Positions 1 through 8,753 are shown, numbered from the stretch's first letter. The stretch: 64,000 nucleotides of DNA from Acidobacteriota bacterium (GCA_029781975.1 JAKOVQ010000005.1:186001-250000); one strand, 5' to 3'. Notes: generated from the letters alone by a model not told the origin. Numbers and translations are program-made.

Positions 1-1337
1 GCGGCAGCCGCCGCCACGTCCCCCACCTTCAGGAAGAGCGGAGCGGCCCGGTCGGGCTTGCCGGCCTGGAGCCAGGCGGCGGCGGCCCGGTCGGACTGTC
101 CGCGCCGCTCGAAGAGCGTGGCGGCCCGGTCGGCCTTCCCCGCCCTCAGCCACGCCTCGCCCGCGCCGACGAGGTCCCCCTTCGCCTCCTTGTCGCGCGC
201 CGCGTGCTCGGCGGCGACCTGCTCCTGCCCGGCCGCCGCGGCCGCCTCGGCCGCCCGCGCCAGGTCCCCCGTCTTCTCGAACTCGCGCAGGGCGTCGACG
301 GGCCGCCCGCACTCCATGAAGAGAGGTCCCGCGACGGCCGCGTCTCCCGCCGACCTGTAGCACTCCGCCGCGTCGAGCTTCCGGCCCGCCGCGAGGGCGG
401 TCTCGGCCGCGCGCTTCCAGGCCCCCGCGCGCCCGACCCCGTGCGGCACGCCCTCCGCGAGCTTGCGCGTCGCGTCGGCGAGGGCGTCCGCGTCCCTCAC
501 GACCTCGGCCACCTCCGCGAGCCGGTCGAAGCGACCCGACGAGCGCGCCTCGACGAGGGCACGGAGAGCCGCCTCGCGGGCCTGGGCGGGGTCGCCCGCG
601 GCCTCCCAGGCCTTCGAGGCCTCCCACGCGAAGGCGTCGCCCGCCTTCTCGTAGAGCTCGGCCGCGCCCCGCGGGTTCCCGGTCCTGAGCTCCAGCGGCG
701 CGACGCGCTGGGGGAGCCCCGCCTTCCGGAAGGCCTTCTTCGCGGCTTCCACGTCGCCGGCCTTCAGGTAGAGCTCTCCCGCGCGGGTGTTGTCGCCCGC
801 CTTCTGCGCCTCCCGCGCCGCGACGCGGTCGGGGTTCGGGGGGCTCTTCCTCCGGAACGCCAGGAAGGCCACCGCGACCGCGACGACGTCGAGGGCGAGG
901 CGCGCCATCGAGGCGCGGGAGAGGAAGACGTAGAGCTCCGCCTTGGCGAGCTGGTCCCGGGCGGTCCCGAGACCCTTCCCCACCTCCTGGCCGGCGAGGA
1001 GACGCGCCAGGAGCGCGACCACCTGGTCGAGGTGCGCCGCGAGGGCGACGACGACGCCGAGGAAGAGGAAGACGACGGAGGACCTCAGGAACTCCCCGAC
1101 CCGGATCCCGCTCTCGGCGAGGAACGTCCGGAAGACGCGCAGGAGGAGGACGAGGATGACGAGGCCGATCAGCTCCGGCGCCAGGAAGAACCGGTTGTCG
1201 ACGAGGGTCCTGGCCAGCGGCTGGCTCTCCACGTTGCCGCGGGCCCAGTCGACCCCCCTCAGGACGACGAACTGGACGAGCGTCGCGACGAAGAGCGGGA
1301 CGAGGTCGTCCTTCCATGTCCTGCGCCGAGACACCAC
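1..1337 (-). CDS. TPR-like repeat membrane protein (C-terminal part outside window)
   Basis: The reading frame is open on the minus strand to base 1, so the 3' end lies outside the window. The N-terminal third has about four hydrophobic segments (LVPLFVATLVQFVVL, LIGLVILVLLL, VVFLFLGVVVALAA, LDVVAVAVAFLAF). After it come degenerate 30-40-residue helical repeats of the type AGDxxRAAxLYxKAGD, typical of TPR/Sel1-like scaffolds. A membrane-anchored protein-interaction role is inferred; no enzyme motif was seen. The start is uncertain: tandem GTG codons at 1337 and 1334 fit, but the SD-like GGAGG is about 20 nt away. It is divergent from the barrel gene at 1406. Confidence 0.7.
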   Translation of the reverse strand, partial: MVSRRRTWKDDLVPLFVATLVQFVVLRGVDWARGNVESQPLARTLVDNRFFLAPELIGLVILVLLLRVFRTFLAESGIRVGEFLRSSVVFLFLGVVVALAAHLDQVVALLARLLAGQEVGKGLGTARDQLAKAELYVFLSRASMARLALDVVAVAVAFLAFRRKSPPNPDRVAAREAQKAGDNTRAGELYLKAGDVEAAKKAFRKAGLPQRVAPLELRTGNPRGAAELYEKAGDAFAWEASKAWEAAGDPAQAREAALRALVEARSSGRFDRLAEVAEVVRDADALADATRKLAEGVPHGVGRAGAWKRAAETALAAGRKLDAAECYRSAGDAAVAGPLFMECGRPVDALREFEKTGDLARAAEAAAAAGQEQVAAEHAARDKEAKGDLVGAGEAWLRAGKADRAATLFERRGQSDRAAAAWLQAGKPDRAAPLFLKVGDVAAAA

Positions 1338-1405
1338 GAGCCGGATTATGTCGCGAACGCCTCCCGCGCGCCCTTCGTTCGAACCGGATACGATCGCGGG
1401 CGCCC

Positions 1406-1999
1406 ATGCGCGATCGCGGCGTCCCCCTCGCGGTCCTCCTCCTCGCGTCGGCCTGCCTGGCCCCCCGCGTCCGGGCGCAGGCATGGTCCGACCCGGGGCT
1501 CCAGGCGGGGGTCTTCGTCGCAGCCGGGAGCGCCCCGGACTCCGGGAAGGCGAGGCCCTGGGCCGGAGCGACCCTTCGTTACCGCCTCACGGGAGGGGTG
1601 GCGCTCGAGGGCTCGGCCGGCTACCGGCAGGACGTCCTCGTGGCGCGAGGGGTCGAGGTCGTGCGGCTGAGCATGGTCCCGGTGACGGGCTCCGTCGACG
1701 TCTACGTCCTGTCCCGCGGACGGGTCCAGCCCTTCCTCGAGGGCGGGGCCGGCTATTACTACGTCCGCGTGACCGGGGTCGGCGCCGGGGAGGCGCTCGG
1801 GTCGTCGTCGCAGCACCTCTTCGGCTTCCACGCCGGCGCCGCCGCCGACCTCCGTCTCACCCGCCGCAGCTCCCTCGTCCTCGGGGGGCGGTACACCTGG
1901 CTCGACGTCGCCGGTCTCACCCCGCTCGAGCCAGAGGTCGGCGAGATCCCGTCGGGCAGCTACTGGGAGGCTCGCGCCTCGTTCGCCCTGTCGTTCTGA
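1406..1999 (+). CDS. outer-membrane beta-barrel protein
   Basis: A protein of 197 residues starting at ATG 1406. An in-frame extension to 1316 is open but would precede the signal peptide (MRDRGVPLAVLLLASACLAP...RAQA, cleavage near residue 24). The mature part alternates amphipathic beta-strands rich in Gly, Tyr and Ser and ends in ASFALSF, a C-terminal Phe as expected for BAM-recognised barrels. The size fits an 8-strand OmpA/OmpX-like barrel. A TACGAT box at 1389-1394 could serve as -10. Its 3' end overlaps the convergent dehydratase gene by 40 bases. Ligand and function are unknown. Confidence 0.7.
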   Translation: MRDRGVPLAVLLLASACLAPRVRAQAWSDPGLQAGVFVAAGSAPDSGKARPWAGATLRYRLTGGVALEGSAGYRQDVLVARGVEVVRLSMVPVTGSVDVYVLSRGRVQPFLEGGAGYYYVRVTGVGAGEALGSSSQHLFGFHAGAAADLRLTRRSSLVLGGRYTWLDVAGLTPLEPEVGEIPSGSYWEARASFALSF

Positions 2000-2994
2000 G
2001 ACGCGAGGATGGCGGCGAGCCGCTCCGGGTCGACGTTGCCGCCGGAGAGGACGACTCCCACCCGCCGGCCCGCCGTCCCCGGGACCTTCCCCGCCAGGAG
2101 GGCGGCCAGCCCCGCCGCCCCGCCGGGCTCGATCACCACCTTCATCCGCATCGCCGCGAACGCGACGGCGAAGGCGAGCTCGTCGTCCGTCGCCGTCACC
2201 ACCCCCGCGGCCCGCGCCGTCAGGATGGCGAACGGGATCTCCCCGACGCACGTCGTCTGGAGGGAGTCGGCGATCGTCCTCGGCACCGGGATCGTCACGC
2301 GCCGTCCCGCGAGGAGCGACCGGCGGACGTCGTCTCCCGCTTCCGGCTCGACGCCCCAGGCGGCGATCGCCGGCCGCAGCTCCGTCGCCGCCACCGTGCA
2401 GCCGGAGAGGAGCCCCGCCCCGCCGCAGGGGGTGACCAGGACGTCGAGGTCCGGGACCTCCTCGAGGAGCTCGAGGGCGCAGGTCCCCTGGCCGGCCACC
2501 ACGCACGGGTCGTCGAACGGGGGGACGAGCACGGCCCCCTCCTCGCCGACGATTCGCGCCGCGACCGCCTCCCGGTCCTCGCCGGCGAGCCGGTCGTAGA
2601 GGACGACTCGCGCGCCGTAGCCGCGGGTGGCCGCCAGCTTCCCGGCCGGGGCGTCGGCCGGCATGACGATCGTGGCCGGGACGCCGAGCTCCCGCGCGGC
2701 GAGGGCGACGGCCTGCGCGTGGTTCCCCGACGAGAAGGCGACGACGCCCCTCCGCCTCTCGTCCCCCGACAGGAGCGTGAGCCGCGAGAACGCGCCGCGC
2801 ACCTTGAACGCGCCGGTCCTCTGGTAGACCTCGGCCTTCAGGAAGAGCCTCGCCCCGGCCCGCCCGTCGGCCGTCCGGGACGTCAGGACCGGGGTCCGGT
2901 GGACGTGCGGGGCGATCCGCGCCCGCGCCGCCTCGACGTCGGCGAGCGAGACCGGGAGGAGGTGCCCGCCGCTCCCGCCGTTCACGCCACTCAT
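1960..2994 (-). CDS. PLP-dependent threonine/serine dehydratase
   Basis: 344 residues of fold-type II PLP enzyme. The Schiff-base lysine lies in TGAFKVRGA, the substrate loop is SSGNHAQAVA, the phosphate-binding Gly-rich loop is PCGGAGLLSG, and the C-terminal cofactor motif is SGGNVD. There is no C-terminal ACT regulatory domain, so it resembles catabolic (TdcB-like) threonine dehydratase or serine racemase rather than IlvA. The expected reaction is L-threonine to 2-oxobutanoate plus ammonia in the cytosol. Start ATG 2994 overlaps the stop of the upstream acyltransferase (ATGA), implying translational coupling. Substrate preference (Thr, Ser or hydroxyaspartate) cannot be read from sequence. 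Confidence 0.85.
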   Translation of the reverse strand: MSGVNGGSGGHLLPVSLADVEAARARIAPHVHRTPVLTSRTADGRAGARLFLKAEVYQRTGAFKVRGAFSRLTLLSGDERRRGVVAFSSGNHAQAVALAARELGVPATIVMPADAPAGKLAATRGYGARVVLYDRLAGEDREAVAARIVGEEGAVLVPPFDDPCVVAGQGTCALELLEEVPDLDVLVTPCGGAGLLSGCTVAATELRPAIAAWGVEPEAGDDVRRSLLAGRRVTIPVPRTIADSLQTTCVGEIPFAILTARAAGVVTATDDELAFAVAFAAMRMKVVIEPGGAAGLAALLAGKVPGTAGRRVGVVLSGGNVDPERLAAILASQNDRANEARASQ

Positions 2995-3683
2995 GCAACT
3001 CCCCCTTCCGCCGGGACCGTCACCCGGGGGGCGCGCTCGCGAGGGGCGCCGACGACGCCGCAGATCCGGTCGGCCTCCTCCGTCATCACGTCGATCGCGG
3101 CGTCGACCCGCGCGAGGAACTCGGCCTCGCCCTCGCCGGGCCCCCGCCAGATCGGCGCGCCGAAGACGACCGCGCAGCGCGAGAACGGCATCGGGAGGAG
3201 GTACCGGTCCCACGAGCGGAGGAAGCGGGGCCGCGCCGACGAGGTCCCGACCGGCATCACGGGCGCGTCGAGGACCTCGGCCAGCCGGGCGAGGCCCGGC
3301 TTGCAGCGCCGGGCGGGGCCGCGCGGCCCGTCCGGGGTGAGGGCCGCCCAGCGCGTCGTCCCCTTCAGCGCGTCGACCATCTCCATCAGCGCCTCGGCGC
3401 CCCCGCGCGACGACGACCCGCGGACGGCCCGGAACCCCCAGTACCAGAGGAAGCCGGCGATGACGTCGCCATCGGAGCTGCGCGAGGCCATCGTCACCGT
3501 CCCCGACCACGGGAACCGGAGGATCCCGGCCACCATCCGCTGGTGCCAGATGGCGTGGAGGACCGGCCGGCCGGCCCTCTCGATCTCCTCGCGGTTCTCG
3601 CGCCCGACGAGACGGATTCGCAACGTGAGCCGCCAGAGCCCGATCGCCAGGAAGAGGAGGAACCCGAGGAGACGCCCCCGCAC
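2991..3683 (-). CDS. DUF374-type lysophospholipid acyltransferase
   Basis: 230 residues, GTG start, one N-terminal hydrophobic helix (LLGFLLFLAIGLWRL), then the LPLAT core. The HxxxxM motif HAIWHQRM and the TPDGPRGPARR block are hallmarks of the DUF374 branch related to LpxL/MsbB acyltransferases. A role in lipid A or phospholipid acylation at the inner membrane is likely; the acceptor is unknown. It is translationally coupled to the dehydratase downstream, an unusual functional pairing, and divergent from ccmA, with 38 bases between the two starts. Confidence 0.8.
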   Translation of the reverse strand: MRGRLLGFLLFLAIGLWRLTLRIRLVGRENREEIERAGRPVLHAIWHQRMVAGILRFPWSGTVTMASRSSDGDVIAGFLWYWGFRAVRGSSSRGGAEALMEMVDALKGTTRWAALTPDGPRGPARRCKPGLARLAEVLDAPVMPVGTSSARPRFLRSWDRYLLPMPFSRCAVVFGAPIWRGPGEGEAEFLARVDAAIDVMTEEADRICGVVGAPRERAPRVTVPAEGGVA

Positions 3684-3721
3684 CCCCTGATTCTCTCTCG
3701 GTCGCGTATCCTCACGCGCTC

Positions 3722-4345
3722 ATGCGGCTCGTCGCCGACCGTCTCGTCCGCGCCTACGGCCCCCGGCGGATCTTCGGCCCCCTCTCCTTCCGTGTGGAGC
3801 CGGGCACCGTCTTCGGGGTCTCCGGACAGAACGGGTCGGGCAAGACGACGCTCGTCAAGGTCCTCACCGGGCTTGTCCGCCCCTCGTCCGGCGGCGTCTA
3901 CCTCGAGCCGGCGAGCGGCGGCGGACCTCGGACGACGCCGCGCGACGGGACCGGGCGGCTCGGGTGGTGCGCCCCGGACCTCGCCCTCTACGGCGAGCTG
4001 ACCCCCGCCGAGAACCTCGAGTTCTTCGCCCGGGTCGCCGGGCGCCCCGTGGCGGCCCCCGAAGCCGATCGCCGCCTCGCAGAGGTCGGCCTCGACCCGG
4101 TCCGGGGGAGGACGGTGAGGACCCGGTTCCTCTCCACCGGGCAGCGCCAGCGGGTGAAGCTGGCCTTCTCGACCCTCCTCGACCCCGCGGTCCTCTTCCT
4201 CGACGAGCCGGGCTCGAACCTCGACGACGCGGGGCGGGCGGTCGTCGAGGCGGTCGTCGCGCGCCAGAAGGCGCGCGGGGCCGTGGTCCTCGCCTCGAAC
4301 GACCCGCGCGAGCTGGCCCTCGCGACCGAGGGGGTGTCGCTCTGA
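3722..4345 (+). CDS. ccmA: cytochrome c maturation ABC ATPase CcmA
   Basis: 207-residue ABC ATPase: Walker A GQNGSGKTT, degenerate signature STGQRQR, Walker B LFLDEPGSNLD and switch region VVLASND. It powers the CcmABCD complex that releases heme-loaded CcmE during cytochrome c biogenesis at the inner membrane. The short length and position ahead of a CcmB-like permease and the CcmC, CcmE and CcmF genes support CcmA over other ABC families. ATG at 3722 lies 9 nt after a TATCCT box (3707-3712) with no clear SD. Confidence 0.88.
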   Translation: MRLVADRLVRAYGPRRIFGPLSFRVEPGTVFGVSGQNGSGKTTLVKVLTGLVRPSSGGVYLEPASGGGPRTTPRDGTGRLGWCAPDLALYGELTPAENLEFFARVAGRPVAAPEADRRLAEVGLDPVRGRTVRTRFLSTGQRQRVKLAFSTLLDPAVLFLDEPGSNLDDAGRAVVEAVVARQKARGAVVLASNDPRELALATEGVSL

Positions 4346-5019
4346 CGCTCCTCGCCGCCCGCGCCGTCTTCCTCAAGGACCTGAGGACCGAGTGGCGGAC
4401 CCGGGTCGCGGTCAACTCGCTCCTCCTCTTCGCCTTCTCGGTCCTCGTCCTCGTCGGCTACGCGGTCGGGCCCACGCGCCTCCTCCCCGAGGACCGCCCC
4501 GTCGTCAACTCGGTCCTCCTCTGGATCGTCCTCTTCTTCTCGGCCATGACCGGCCTCTCGCGCTCCTTCGTCTCCGAGGAGGAAGGGGGGACCGCCGCGC
4601 CGCTCCGGCTGACGGCGCCTCCCGCGGCGGTCCTCCTCGGGAAGGTCCTCTCGAACCTCGTCCTCCTGGGGGTGGTCTCGGCCTTCGTCGTCCCCCTCTT
4701 CCTCGCCCTGATGTCGTTCGAGATCGCCGGGGTCCCCCTCTTCCTCGCCGTCCTCCTCTTCGGAGGGATCGGTCTCGGCGCCGCCTCGACCTTCGTCGCC
4801 GCGATCGTCGCGAAGACGGCCGCCAAGGGGGCCCTCTTCGCCGTCCTCGCGACCCCGCTCCTCCTCCCCCCGCTCGTGGCGGCCGTGACGGGCACGAGGA
4901 TTGCTGCGACGGACCCGGCGCTCTCTGCAGGTGCCGATGTGATCCGGCTCCTCGTCGCCTACGACGGCGTCATGCTGACGGCGGCGTTCCTCCTCTTCGA
5001 CGCGGTCTGGCGGGAGTGA
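4342..5019 (+). CDS. ccmB: heme exporter permease CcmB, probable CTG start
   Basis: About 225 residues with six hydrophobic segments and the CcmB-like N-terminus AARAVFLKDLRTEWRTR. It is the membrane partner of CcmA in the CcmABCD complex. No ATG, GTG or TTG is available near the expected start in this frame. The frame aligns with CcmB immediately after CTG at 4342, which overlaps the ccmA stop (CTGA), mirroring the ATGA overlaps elsewhere in the operon. I therefore infer a CTG start with translational coupling. A sequencing error at the junction is the alternative. Confidence 0.82.
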   Translation: MTLLAARAVFLKDLRTEWRTRVAVNSLLLFAFSVLVLVGYAVGPTRLLPEDRPVVNSVLLWIVLFFSAMTGLSRSFVSEEEGGTAAPLRLTAPPAAVLLGKVLSNLVLLGVVSAFVVPLFLALMSFEIAGVPLFLAVLLFGGIGLGAASTFVAAIVAKTAAKGALFAVLATPLLLPPLVAAVTGTRIAATDPALSAGADVIRLLVAYDGVMLTAAFLLFDAVWRE

Positions 5020-5039
5020 TCCACGTGACGGACGGAACG

Positions 5040-5750
5040 ATGAGACGAAGTATCATGGGACCCATGGGGGTCCTCTCCCGGGTCGCTCAGGGAATCCTCG
5101 CGCTCGCGATGCTGGCGGTGATCTGGGGGTCGTTCCTCTACGCCAAGCCCGCGGCCAACTTCATCGGCGAGTCGTCCCGGATCGTCTTCTACCACGTGCC
5201 GATGGCGTGGATCGCCTCCCTGGCGTTCCTCCTGGCGGCCGGCTACTCGGCGCTCTACCTGAAGAGGCGGAGGGTCGAGGACGACGAGGCGGCGGCGGGG
5301 GCGGCCCGGCTCGGGATCCTCTTCTGCCTCCTCGCCACCGTGACGGGGTCCATCTTCGCCCGCGTCATGTGGAACTCGTACTGGAACTGGGACCCCCGGG
5401 AGACGTCGATCGTCCTCCTCCTCCTCGTCTACGGCGCCTATCTCGGGCTGCGGGGGGCCGTGGAGGACCCCGAGCGGAAGGCGACCCTCTCGGCGGCCTA
5501 CGCCCTGATCGCGTTCGTCACCGTCCCGTTCCTGATGTTCGCCGTCCCGCGGATGTACGCCTCCCTCCACCCGGACACCGTCATCAACTCGAGCGGGAAG
5601 ATCCAGATGTCGTCCGACATCAAGCTGGTCTTCTTCTCCTCCCTGGCGGTCTTCACGGCCGTCTTCGCCTGGATGTACGCCCTCGACCGGAAGGTCTCCC
5701 GGATCGTCCGGGAAGCCGCGCTCGCCGAGGAAGGAGCCGTCGCCCGATGA
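5040..5750 (+). CDS. ccmC: heme-handling protein CcmC
   Basis: Six-TM protein of 236 residues with the periplasmic tryptophan-rich WWD signature (MWNSYWNWDPRETS) and conserved His in FYHVPMAW, as in CcmC. It presents heme to CcmE on the periplasmic face. Three in-frame ATGs lie close together (5040, 5055, 5064). I chose 5040, but the SD is weak and a shorter N-terminus is possible. It lies 20 nt after ccmB and overlaps the ccmD-like gene by ATGA. Confidence 0.9.
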   Translation: MRRSIMGPMGVLSRVAQGILALAMLAVIWGSFLYAKPAANFIGESSRIVFYHVPMAWIASLAFLLAAGYSALYLKRRRVEDDEAAAGAARLGILFCLLATVTGSIFARVMWNSYWNWDPRETSIVLLLLVYGAYLGLRGAVEDPERKATLSAAYALIAFVTVPFLMFAVPRMYASLHPDTVINSSGKIQMSSDIKLVFFSSLAVFTAVFAWMYALDRKVSRIVREAALAEEGAVAR

Positions 5751-5911
5751 CCCCCGACGCCCCCGTGGCCGCCGTCCCTTCGCACGGCGCCCTCTTCTAC
5801 GTGGCAGCCGTGAACCTCATCATCTGGGTGGGCCTCTTCGCCTACCTCGTCTACCTCGACCGAAAGGTCAAGGGCGCCCTGTCGCGCCGCACCCCGGAGG
5901 ACCCGCGATGA
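5747..5911 (+). CDS. ccmD: CcmD-like small membrane protein
   Basis: 54 residues with one TM helix (LFYVAAVNLIIWVGLFAYLVYL) followed by a basic DRKVKG segment, the usual CcmD layout. CcmD helps release holo-CcmE from CcmABC. It overlaps both ccmC and ccmE by ATGA, so it sits in a strictly coupled operon. Identification rests on size, topology and position; the family has little sequence conservation. Confidence 0.75.
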   Translation: MTPDAPVAAVPSHGALFYVAAVNLIIWVGLFAYLVYLDRKVKGALSRRTPEDPR

Positions 5912-6315
5912 AGAAAGCCTATCTGGTCGGAGCCGGACTGCTCCTCGTGTTCCTCGTCCTCGGCCTGACGACGTTCTCGAAGTCGATGACGCCCTACGTC
6001 ACGTTCCGGGAGGCGCAGGCGTCCTCGGGGACGGTCCAGGTGATGGGAGGCCTCGAGAAGGGGACCTCGAGCTACGACACCGCCACCAAGACGCTCCGCT
6101 TCAAGCTGATCGACCCGAAGACGAACGAGGTCCTCCCGGTCTCCTACAGCGACGTCAAGCCCGCGAACTTCGAGGACGCCGTCTCCATCGTGGCCATCGG
6201 CCGCTACCGGGGCGACGCGTTCCACGCGGAGAAGCTCCTGGTCAAGTGCCCCTCGAAGTACCAGGGACAGGAGACCGAGAAGCACTACGGCGCCAAGGTC
6301 ACCGTGAAGTCGTGA
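5908..6315 (+). CDS. ccmE: CxxxY-type heme chaperone CcmE
   Basis: 135 residues: an N-terminal membrane anchor (LVGAGLLLVFLVLGL) and an OB-fold periplasmic domain. Canonical CcmE binds heme through His in HxxxY. Here the site reads CPSKY, with Cys114 and Tyr118. Cys in this position is known from Desulfovibrio and archaeal CcmE and defines System I*, in which CcmH is absent. The protein carries heme from CcmC to CcmF. It starts at ATG 5908, overlapping the ccmD stop. Confidence 0.9.
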   Translation: MKKAYLVGAGLLLVFLVLGLTTFSKSMTPYVTFREAQASSGTVQVMGGLEKGTSSYDTATKTLRFKLIDPKTNEVLPVSYSDVKPANFEDAVSIVAIGRYRGDAFHAEKLLVKCPSKYQGQETEKHYGAKVTVKS

Positions 6316-6322
6316 GGGGCCT

Positions 6323-8707
6323 GTGACCGCGACCTTCGGCTTCGCCCCCGGGACGGTGGCGATGTGGTTCGCCCTCGTCGCCGGGATCGCAACCATCGCC
6401 GTCTACCTCCGCGCGATGCGCCTCGAGCCGGCCGCGGGCGCCGCGCCGTCCGGGGCCTTCCTCGAGACCATCGGCTTCGCGCGGCGGCTCTACGCCGCCT
6501 TCGCGGGGTCGATCCTCCTGGCGTCGGCGCTCCTCTTCCTCCTCCTCCTCCGACACGACTTCCGCCTCGCGTACGTCACGTCGTACTCTGGGCGCGACCT
6601 GCCGGTCTACTACCTCGTCTCGACCTTCTGGGCGGGGCAGGAGGGGTCGTTCCTCCTCTGGCTCCTCTGGGGCTCCATCATCGGCTTCTTCGTCCTCCGC
6701 TCCGCCAAGGAGCAGGAGCCGCCGGTGATGATCGTCTACACCCTCACCTTCCTCGGGATCGTCGCGATCCTGGTGAAGCAGTCCCCCTTCCGCTTCCTCG
6801 CCGAGGTCCCTCCCGACGGCTCCGGCCTGAACCCGCTCCTTCAGGACCCGTGGATGGTCATCCACCCGCCCGTCATGTTCGCCGGGTTCGCCTCGCTGTC
6901 GGTGCCGTTCGCCTTTGCCATCGCCGCCCTCTGGCGCAAGCGGTGGGACGGGTGGGTCGTCCGGGCCATGCCCTGGGCCCTCTTCACCTTCGTGACGCTC
7001 GGGACGGCGATCCTGATGGGGGGCTACTGGGCCTACAAGACCCTCGGCTGGGGCGGCTACTGGGCGTGGGACCCGGTGGAGAACACCTCGCTCGTCCCCT
7101 GGCTCGCCACCGCGGCCCTCGTCCACGGGATGTTCCTGCAGCGGGCCCGCGAGAAGCACCGGAAGATCAACCTGATCCTGGCCATCCTCGCCTTCTGCTG
7201 CATCCTCTACGGCACGTTCCTGACCCGCTCCGGCGTCCTGGCCGACTTCTCGGTCCACTCCTTCGTCGACCTCGGCATCACGAGCTGGCTCGTCGGGATC
7301 ATCGTCGTCTTCCTCGGCGGGGGTCTCGCGCTCCTGGCGTGGCGGTGGAAGGAGATCCCGGTCGTGGCGGAGGTCGACGCCGTGACCGGCAAGGAGAAGG
7401 AGGAGCCGTTCCTCTCGCGCTCCGTCCTCTTCATCCTGGCGGTCACCCTCTTCTGCGCCTCGTCGGTGGTCATCCTCCTCGGGACCTCGGCGCCCCTCCT
7501 GACGCGGATCACGGGCAAGCCGTCGCAGGTCGCGACCAGCTTCTACAACGTCACGCACGCCCCGGTCGCCATGCTGATGGCGCTCCTCGTCGCCCTGGTC
7601 CCGTTCGTCTCGTGGCGGGGCGAGAGCTGGGGGCGCGTCGCCCGGAAGGCGCTCGTCCCGGCGGCGCTCGGCGTCCTGGGCGCCCTCCTCTTCTTCCTCC
7701 TCGGCGTCCACGCCGTCCGCGACCTCCTCATCCTCGGTCTCTCCGTGTTCGGCCTGGCCGCGAGCCTGCAGGTGGTGGTCCTCTACGTCAGGCGGAAGGC
7801 GATCTCCACGATGGGCGGCTACCTCGCGCACGTCGGGATGGCCATCATGCTCGCGGGGATCCTCGTCTCCGGCGCGTACGAGACGAAGACGCAGGTCACG
7901 CTCGAGCGGGGGAAGCCGGTCTCCCTGGAGAAGAACGGCCGGAAGCTCCAGCTCGCCTTTACCGGCCTCTACTTCGTCACGGACGACGGCACCGTGAAGC
8001 GGGCCGACCAGCTCGACATGTCGAGCCTCTCCGACCGGCGCGCCAAGCAGGCGATGGAGGTGACCGTCACCCAGGGGAAGAAGGTCTGGAAGGCCTACCC
8101 CAAGATGTACGTCAACCCCCGGACGAACCAGCTGATGGCGAACCCGGACGTCGAGAGCACCCCGCTCGGCGACCTCTACATCTCGCCCCAGTCCTACGAC
8201 CCGGGCCAGGCCCCGAAGGCCGAGGGGACGGTCGTCCAGCTCAGGAAGGGGGAGGAGACCGACGTCCACGGCGTCAAGATCAGGTTCCTCGACTTCGACG
8301 TCGACATGTCCCAGATGAGCGGCGAGGCCAAGACGGTGAAGGTGACGGGGAAGTTCACGGTCACCGGGCCCAAGGGGGCGGCCGACCAGACGGCCACCTA
8401 CACCATGCACCTCGGCGGCGCGGCCGGGATGCAGGACTCGGAGCACCCCGACACCGCCATCGCCGGGACGGCCGGCCGGTTCCACATCCACAAGGTCTCG
8501 GCCTCCGACGGGACCGTCGAGCTCGAGGTCCTCGGCCTCGACCCTTCGGGCGACGTGAAGGCCGCGACGCCCGAGACCTTCTCGATCGACGTCACCTCCA
8601 AGCCGCTCATCTCCCTCGTCTGGGGCGGCTTCTACGTCCTGATGGCCGGGGGGATCCTGGCCCTCGTGCGCCGCTCGCGCGAGGCGCACAAGGCCTCGCT
8701 GGCGTAG
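6323..8707 (+). CDS. ccmF: cytochrome c heme lyase subunit CcmF
   Basis: 794-residue polytopic protein with the WWD heme-handling motif (GWGGYWAWDPVENTS), the HPPVMF region and GTFLTRSGVL, all typical of CcmF. It also has a long soluble periplasmic segment near the C-terminus (about residues 520-755) before the last TM helix. It ligates heme to apocytochromes c. GTG start at 6323 with SD GAGGGG just upstream, 7 nt after ccmE. No ccmG, ccmH or ccmI follows; the next gene is on the other strand. Confidence 0.92.
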   Translation: MTATFGFAPGTVAMWFALVAGIATIAVYLRAMRLEPAAGAAPSGAFLETIGFARRLYAAFAGSILLASALLFLLLLRHDFRLAYVTSYSGRDLPVYYLVSTFWAGQEGSFLLWLLWGSIIGFFVLRSAKEQEPPVMIVYTLTFLGIVAILVKQSPFRFLAEVPPDGSGLNPLLQDPWMVIHPPVMFAGFASLSVPFAFAIAALWRKRWDGWVVRAMPWALFTFVTLGTAILMGGYWAYKTLGWGGYWAWDPVENTSLVPWLATAALVHGMFLQRAREKHRKINLILAILAFCCILYGTFLTRSGVLADFSVHSFVDLGITSWLVGIIVVFLGGGLALLAWRWKEIPVVAEVDAVTGKEKEEPFLSRSVLFILAVTLFCASSVVILLGTSAPLLTRITGKPSQVATSFYNVTHAPVAMLMALLVALVPFVSWRGESWGRVARKALVPAALGVLGALLFFLLGVHAVRDLLILGLSVFGLAASLQVVVLYVRRKAISTMGGYLAHVGMAIMLAGILVSGAYETKTQVTLERGKPVSLEKNGRKLQLAFTGLYFVTDDGTVKRADQLDMSSLSDRRAKQAMEVTVTQGKKVWKAYPKMYVNPRTNQLMANPDVESTPLGDLYISPQSYDPGQAPKAEGTVVQLRKGEETDVHGVKIRFLDFDVDMSQMSGEAKTVKVTGKFTVTGPKGAADQTATYTMHLGGAAGMQDSEHPDTAIAGTAGRFHIHKVSASDGTVELEVLGLDPSGDVKAATPETFSIDVTSKPLISLVWGGFYVLMAGGILALVRRSREAHKASLA

Positions 8708-8718
8708 CGGGAGGACCG

Positions 8719-8747
8719 CGGCGGCGGGCGCCCCGCGCCCGCCGCCG
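8719..8747. terminator. hairpin between convergent ccmF and mrp
   Basis: A perfect 12-bp GC stem (8719-8730 paired with 8736-8747) with a 5-base loop sits between two convergent genes. There is no U-tract on either side, so it could be a bidirectional or Rho-assisted terminator. Confidence 0.6.
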
Positions 8748-8753
8748 TGCCGC

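Noticed and set aside
6299-8689. Minus-strand frame of 796 codons opposite ccmF
   Set aside because: Composition is that of a shadow (Asp/Glu/Arg/Val-rich, no hydrophobic core). The plus strand encodes an unmistakable CcmF.
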